DNA of 64,000 nt from Patescibacteria group bacterium. Lineage in GTDB: Bacteria > Patescibacteria > Paceibacteria > UBA6257 > 2-01-FULL-56-20. The stretch lies in assembly GCA_024654525.1 (NCBI GenBank), contig JANLHI010000032.1, positions 62,001 to 126,000 of the forward strand, in the 5' to 3' direction. Below, piece after piece: positions 60,333-64,000 of the stretch. Below the pieces are notes generated by a model. That model ran no database searches, was not told the origin of the DNA, and worked only from the letters and a program-made list of their open reading frames with translations. Numbering within the stretch: position 1 is the stretch's first letter; each line of letters begins with the position of its first letter. The translations under genes and the position numbers were made by a program.

Positions 60333-61495
60333 AGATAGCGTTAATTGCTTTGCATCTTAATACAAAAGGAGGTACGCAACGACAAGCACTTGCGCTTGCT
60401 CGAGCATTTTCCAAGCTGGGACATGCAGTAACCGTTTTCGCGTTTCAAGCGGACTATGAGCGATGCTATGGAGAGGAAATGAAAGAGTTAAATATAAAAA
60501 CCCTACAAGTGCCACTGGTGAGATTTTTAGGGAGTAATCCGCTTGTGCGAAAAATTCGCTCAAAACTGAAATTTGAGAAAGATGCGAAGACACTCGCACA
60601 ATGTATCCCTTTTGATATCGAATACCTTAATTGTCAGGATGAGGAATCTTATAAGGTTGGATATTATTTTCGCCGTGCGTACCCGCGTACTACTGCACGT
60701 ATTACGTGGACTATGAACGATCCGCCTATTTCATATCGTCCAAAATCGACATTATTTTTTGAGTGGGGAAGGAGGATGTGGAATATATTTGAAGGTGTTT
60801 ATGAGCGGCGTTTTATGCGAGTAATCGATACCATATTTGTACTTGATAAAAGAAATAAAGAACTTGTAAAACGTTTTTATAAACATCCTTCAATTATTCT
60901 CGGATCGGGAGTTGATTTCAATTATTTCCACCATTCCGTGAAGCGTTATAGTTCCGAACGACCCCTACATATCTTAGGCGTGGGAATTTTTTTCCCGCAT
61001 CGCCGTTTTGAGGATATTATCCGCGCCGCGGGGATTCTCCGTGATAAAGGTGTTGCGTTTGAAGTGCATATTATCGGTGATCCTGCGGATGAGCCCTATG
61101 CCTCACTTTTGTATGGTTTGGTAAAGGAATTGCGACTGGAGTCATGTGTGAAGTTTCTCGGAAAAGTGATGGAGAAAGATCTGCTCCTCAACTATCGAGA
61201 GAGCGATGTTTTTGTATTTCCAAATCACATCCAGACATTTGGACTTGCTCCCGCGGAGGCAATGGCGGCGGGATTGCCGGTAATTGTGTCGCGGACTGCG
61301 GGATTTGCGGATTTGCTCACCGACGGAGAGAATGCGCTTCTCGTGGATCCTCTTCGTCCCGATAAAATTGCGGAATGCATTATGCGTTACAAAGAAGATC
61401 CCGATGAGATGTTTTGCGTTGCGGAGCGAGGACAAAAATTTGTAAAAAGTACTATTGCGTGGGAACGTCGTGCGGAAGCGATGTTGGATCATTAA
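60329..61495 (+). CDS. Glycosyltransferase family 4
   Basis: 388 residues. LHLNTKGGTQRQALALARAF is the GT4 N-terminal glycine-rich loop, HILGVGIFFPHRRFEDIIRA the start of the second Rossmann domain, VHIIGDPADE and SDVFVFPNHIQTFGLAPAEAMAAGLPVIV the sugar-nucleotide motif (E-x7-E: FGLAPAEAMAAG). It transfers a sugar from a nucleotide donor to the growing unit. It overlaps the previous gene by four bases. Confidence 0.9.
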   Translation: MKIALIALHLNTKGGTQRQALALARAFSKLGHAVTVFAFQADYERCYGEEMKELNIKTLQVPLVRFLGSNPLVRKIRSKLKFEKDAKTLAQCIPFDIEYLNCQDEESYKVGYYFRRAYPRTTARITWTMNDPPISYRPKSTLFFEWGRRMWNIFEGVYERRFMRVIDTIFVLDKRNKELVKRFYKHPSIILGSGVDFNYFHHSVKRYSSERPLHILGVGIFFPHRRFEDIIRAAGILRDKGVAFEVHIIGDPADEPYASLLYGLVKELRLESCVKFLGKVMEKDLLLNYRESDVFVFPNHIQTFGLAPAEAMAAGLPVIVSRTAGFADLLTDGENALLVDPLRPDKIAECIMRYKEDPDEMFCVAERGQKFVKSTIAWERRAEAMLDH

Positions 61496-61499
61496 GGCT

Positions 61500-62573
61500 A
61501 TGCGTGCATATCTCATCCCATTTTCAGAAGTGAGTTTGGAAAATCGTTTTTTTAATCCGCAGGCGGGAGAGGAGGTGAGTACACCGATTATGGCATATGC
61601 ACGGGAGTATCTTCATACACAAGGGATAGAGTTAAATACCGCGGATTATGCAGATATTCATGATATGCGCTCCGATGATGTGCTCATCGTGTTTGATCAT
61701 CCTCCTCTAGGATTCTGGAATTACTTCTATAAGATTTGGAATATGGTGAAGCGGAGGCCGAAGCCGAAGCTTCGTTTTGAGGCGTTACTTGACGCGTTTC
61801 CCCATAAAATTCTTTTTGCGTGGGAATCACCAGTAAATAAGCCGTGGATGTTTCAGTATGGAAAATATCTTAAAAAAAGATATGATGCGGTGTATTCCAT
61901 TCCCAACTTTGAAGGATATAGAACTTTTTTCTCTCCCCAAAGAAATAAAGAGGTGGCAGAAAATGAGTTTTCGCATGAAAATGACAAATTTCTTGTGATG
62001 ATGAATAGTTTTCGGCGTGCGAAAGGGTTTTTGAATAAAGAATTGTATCGCGAGAGAAGCCGTATCGTGAAATACTTTGCGCAGTACGGGGAAATAGACC
62101 TATACGGCGAGTTTTGGAAGGGCTACCCTGACGCGGACATACAAAGTGTCTATCGGGGTTATGTTGCTGATAAGTTTGAAACTCTTGGTTCATATCGTTT
62201 TGCAATCTGCTTCGAGAATGCCGTTTGGCCCGGGTATCTTACCGAGAAACTCTTCGAGTGCATGTTCACGGGCACGATTCCCATATATCTTGGCGATCCG
62301 GAAATTGTGGCGAAGATACCGGAAAATTGCTTTATTGATATGAGAAAATTCCGAAATTATGGGGAGTTGCGGGAATTTTTACACGCCCTCACTCGCGAGG
62401 ATTGTGTGCGGTACCGCGATGCAATGCGCGTATTTTTGGAGTCGCCCAGATTTCGCCCGTTTACAAAGGAATATTTTGCGGAAACGCTTTTCCGGGCGAT
62501 TACAGACCCCACTTCAAAACCCATTCCCACCGCGATATGCGCAAATTTCTACAAGACCAAGAAGCGACGATGA
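61500..62573 (+). CDS. GT10 alpha-fucosyltransferase-like glycosyltransferase
   Basis: 357 residues from the ATG at 61500, four bases after the GT4 stop. The C-terminal half has the GT10 donor motif: YRFAICFENAVWPGYLTEKL followed by FECMFTGTIPIYLGDPEI, matching the family F-x-F-x-FENS...YxTEK...GxVPVxxG; AWESP matches the acceptor-side W-x-x-ESP. GT10 enzymes use GDP-L-fucose (some use GDP-colitose), both derivable from the Gmd product made in this locus. Confidence 0.88.
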   Translation: MRAYLIPFSEVSLENRFFNPQAGEEVSTPIMAYAREYLHTQGIELNTADYADIHDMRSDDVLIVFDHPPLGFWNYFYKIWNMVKRRPKPKLRFEALLDAFPHKILFAWESPVNKPWMFQYGKYLKKRYDAVYSIPNFEGYRTFFSPQRNKEVAENEFSHENDKFLVMMNSFRRAKGFLNKELYRERSRIVKYFAQYGEIDLYGEFWKGYPDADIQSVYRGYVADKFETLGSYRFAICFENAVWPGYLTEKLFECMFTGTIPIYLGDPEIVAKIPENCFIDMRKFRNYGELREFLHALTREDCVRYRDAMRVFLESPRFRPFTKEYFAETLFRAITDPTSKPIPTAICANFYKTKKRR

Positions 62574-62774
62574 AGGTGTATTCCTATACTCCGAGGAGGA
62601 GCGACGCAGGTATTGCAGAAATTAGCTATATCCTTTCGGGTTCCGCGAGGGCACCCGCCCGGCGGCGTTACTCGTCGGAGCTGTGCCACGAGGCACTAAT
62701 CTCCTTCTCGCGTCTTGCCGGGTCGGATTGCCCTCGCAGGAACGCGGTTGAGGAGGGGTTTTGAAGTGGGGTCT
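62504..62774. repeat. Large imperfect palindrome between GT10 and aminotransferase genes
   Basis: A 19-base arm (AGACCCCACTTCAAAACCC, 62504-62522) has its exact inverse at 62756-62774. Inner arms also pair: TTCCGCGAGGGCA near 62640 with TGCCCTCGCAGGAA near 62728, CCCGGC near 62658 with GCCGGG near 62717, and a short GTGCC/GGCAC stem. The left arm lies inside the GT10 coding end and the right arm touches the convergent gene's stop. Confidence 0.75.
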
Positions 62775-63885
62775 AATAAAACTCTTTAATGGCGGCAATC
62801 ACCACGTCCATCTGTTCTTCTGTGAGATGGGATGCGGAGGGGAGATAGAATCCTTTCTCGCCATAATGCGTTGACCACCTAAACTCGCCTTCTTTCTGCG
62901 AGAGGGATTGATATACCGGCTGTACATGCATCGGTATGAAGAATGTCCTTGTTTCGATGCCGTGCTTGTCCAAAAAATCCATAAGTTCGTCGGCGCGAGG
63001 CGCGAGTATCCCGAACATCCAGAACACGCAGAATGTATCCGGAGGTTCCGGGAAGAAGCGAATACCGGAGACATCTTTAAGTCCCGCCATGTAATATGCG
63101 GCATTTTTCCTTCGTTTCTCGATAAGCTCATCGAGACGTGCGAGCTGTGCGCGTCCGAGCGCCGCGCCAAGGGCGGACATCCGTAGATTCCATGCAACCG
63201 TCTGGTGCCAGAAATGTTTTTCATCGTCGAAGTTATAGCCGCGAATGTGCCGTAGAGTGTTTGCGTATTCGTCGTCATCGGTGAGTATCATACCACCTTC
63301 GCCGGTCGTCATGATTTTGTTTGCATAGAAGGAAAAACAGCTTGCCTTACCAAATGTGCCCACCAGCTTACCTTTCCATTTCGCGCCATGCGCTTCCGCC
63401 GCGTCCTCAACGACGAGGAGGTTATGCTTTTTTGCAATCCGCATGATTGCATCCATGTCACACGGCTCGCCGTAAAGATGTACCGGCATAATCATCTTTG
63501 TGCGGGGAGTGATTTTCTCCTCGATTTTTTCGGGGTCTATATTAAAACTTTTCTCGCTTGCATCCACAAAGACGGGCGTTGCCTCGCAATGAGTGACTGC
63601 CGCAGCGGTTGCTATCATGGTGAAATCGGGGACAATCACTTCATCGCCCGGTCCGATATCCAATGCTTTTAAAGCGAGGAATAATGCCGATCCGCCGGAG
63701 TTTACGGCGATGGCTTGTCGCATACCGAATTTCTCCGCGAACTCGTTCTCGAGCATGTGCACGGGGGAAGCGATGGAAGAAATCTCGGCGTTTTTAATGG
63801 CATCAGTTACATATTTCACCTCGAGCTCGGTGATATCCGGTTCGCAGACGCGGATTTTGACGGGATATTTGTTTTGGGAAGGCAT
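62773..63885 (-). CDS. DegT-family aminotransferase, GDP-perosamine synthase-like
   Basis: 370 residues. CEPDITELEVKYVTDAI, VNSGGSALFLALKAL, VIVPDFTMIATAAAV, MPVHLYGEPCDM and VEDAAEAHGAKWKGK are DegT signatures; SFYANKIMTTGEGGMI holds the PLP-binding Lys190. WNLRMSALGAALGRAQLARL completes the match to perosamine synthases (Per/RfbE), which aminate the 4-keto group of the Gmd product. Another 4-aminotransferase specificity is possible. It converges on the GT10 gene. Confidence 0.88.
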   Translation of the reverse strand: MPSQNKYPVKIRVCEPDITELEVKYVTDAIKNAEISSIASPVHMLENEFAEKFGMRQAIAVNSGGSALFLALKALDIGPGDEVIVPDFTMIATAAAVTHCEATPVFVDASEKSFNIDPEKIEEKITPRTKMIMPVHLYGEPCDMDAIMRIAKKHNLLVVEDAAEAHGAKWKGKLVGTFGKASCFSFYANKIMTTGEGGMILTDDDEYANTLRHIRGYNFDDEKHFWHQTVAWNLRMSALGAALGRAQLARLDELIEKRRKNAAYYMAGLKDVSGIRFFPEPPDTFCVFWMFGILAPRADELMDFLDKHGIETRTFFIPMHVQPVYQSLSQKEGEFRWSTHYGEKGFYLPSASHLTEEQMDVVIAAIKEFY

Positions 63886-63892
63886 GATAAAT

Positions 63893-63934
63893 GTAATACT
63901 AATATACTAAATAAGCGTAATACTAATATACTAA
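63893..63934. repeat. Tandem 24-bp repeat upstream of the aminotransferase gene
   Basis: GTAATACTAATATACTAA occurs at 63893-63910 and again at 63917-63934, separated by ATAAGC. On the minus strand each copy offers -10-like hexamers directed at the aminotransferase gene. The remaining bases to 64000 continue with AT-rich, ATTCG-containing sequence and no gene. Confidence 0.8.
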
Positions 63935-64000
63935 TTCGTGCGAATGAAACGAATAATGCTAATAGGATCGATTCGCATAATTTGTAGCATTCGCATGTAT

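Noticed and set aside
1..64000. CRISPR arrays, rRNA genes, IS elements
   Set aside because: No regularly spaced repeats with unique spacers, no 16S/23S/5S signature, and no transposase motif were seen on either strand.

Overview
The window reads as a chromosomal segment of a Candidate Phyla Radiation (Patescibacteria, Parcubacteria-like) bacterium. This is inferred from gene families and style; there is no rRNA gene here to confirm it. The clues are dense short-spaced genes, few Shine-Dalgarno sequences, small divergent versions of core proteins, a DNA polymerase I without a recognisable proofreading site, a eukaryote-type IleRS, a cysteine-rich zinc-ribbon giant, Ser/Thr-rich anchored surface proteins, and small palindromic repeats inside genes. 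No IS element, prophage or CRISPR array was seen.

Layout. 1-15.2 kb is housekeeping: the ruvB end, tsaE, polA, an orphan histidine kinase, pyrG, holA, rpsT, then a ruvA / FemAB-like / Mur-ligase-like / beta-CASP nuclease run, a LOG-family protein, an EF-Tu-domain-2-like protein and an amino-acid permease. 15.2-17.8 kb is an accessory stretch beside tRNA-Arg with three unrecognised genes, each with its own promoter or terminator. 17.8-25 kb holds a UDG lacking its Fe-S cysteines, a membrane-anchored Clp-like ATPase with a degenerate first ATPase domain plus a small membrane partner, polX, a NUDIX hydrolase, and the infC-rpmI-rplT operon, where infC appears to start at AUU.

25-29.5 kb holds an ArmA/RmtB-like 16S rRNA methyltransferase, a DM13 protein, and three paralogous surface proteins flanking the tmRNA gene. 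29.5-36.3 kb has pyrD-pyrC, the cysteine-rich protein, a 38-codon gene coupled to an asparaginase-like fragment, a 55-residue gene, and a toxin-antitoxin pair lying between smpB and a second, diverged copy of the smpB 3' end. 36.3-52.3 kb has argS, ileS with a histidine-phosphatase domain inserted, a FkbM methyltransferase, trpS, rnj, csaA, tRNA-Leu, an oligopeptide-binding protein, secG, gpmI and rny.

52.4-63.9 kb is a surface-polysaccharide locus: an O-antigen ligase/polymerase with a TPR companion, gmd, a GDP-fucose-synthase-like SDR, a Wzx-like flippase, a second SDR, two DegT-family PLP enzymes (one with His for the catalytic Lys, one normal), a GT4 and a GT10 fucosyltransferase. These fit a hub in which Gmd makes GDP-4-keto-6-deoxymannose that is drawn off to fucose-, colitose- and perosamine-type sugars.

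Two themes cross the regions. Palindromic units about 20-40 nt long sit in frame inside trpS, rnj and probably smpB. At least eight genes have a -10-like hexamer ending exactly six bases before the ATG, as leaderless mRNAs would. All functional calls come from reading motifs; no search was run.
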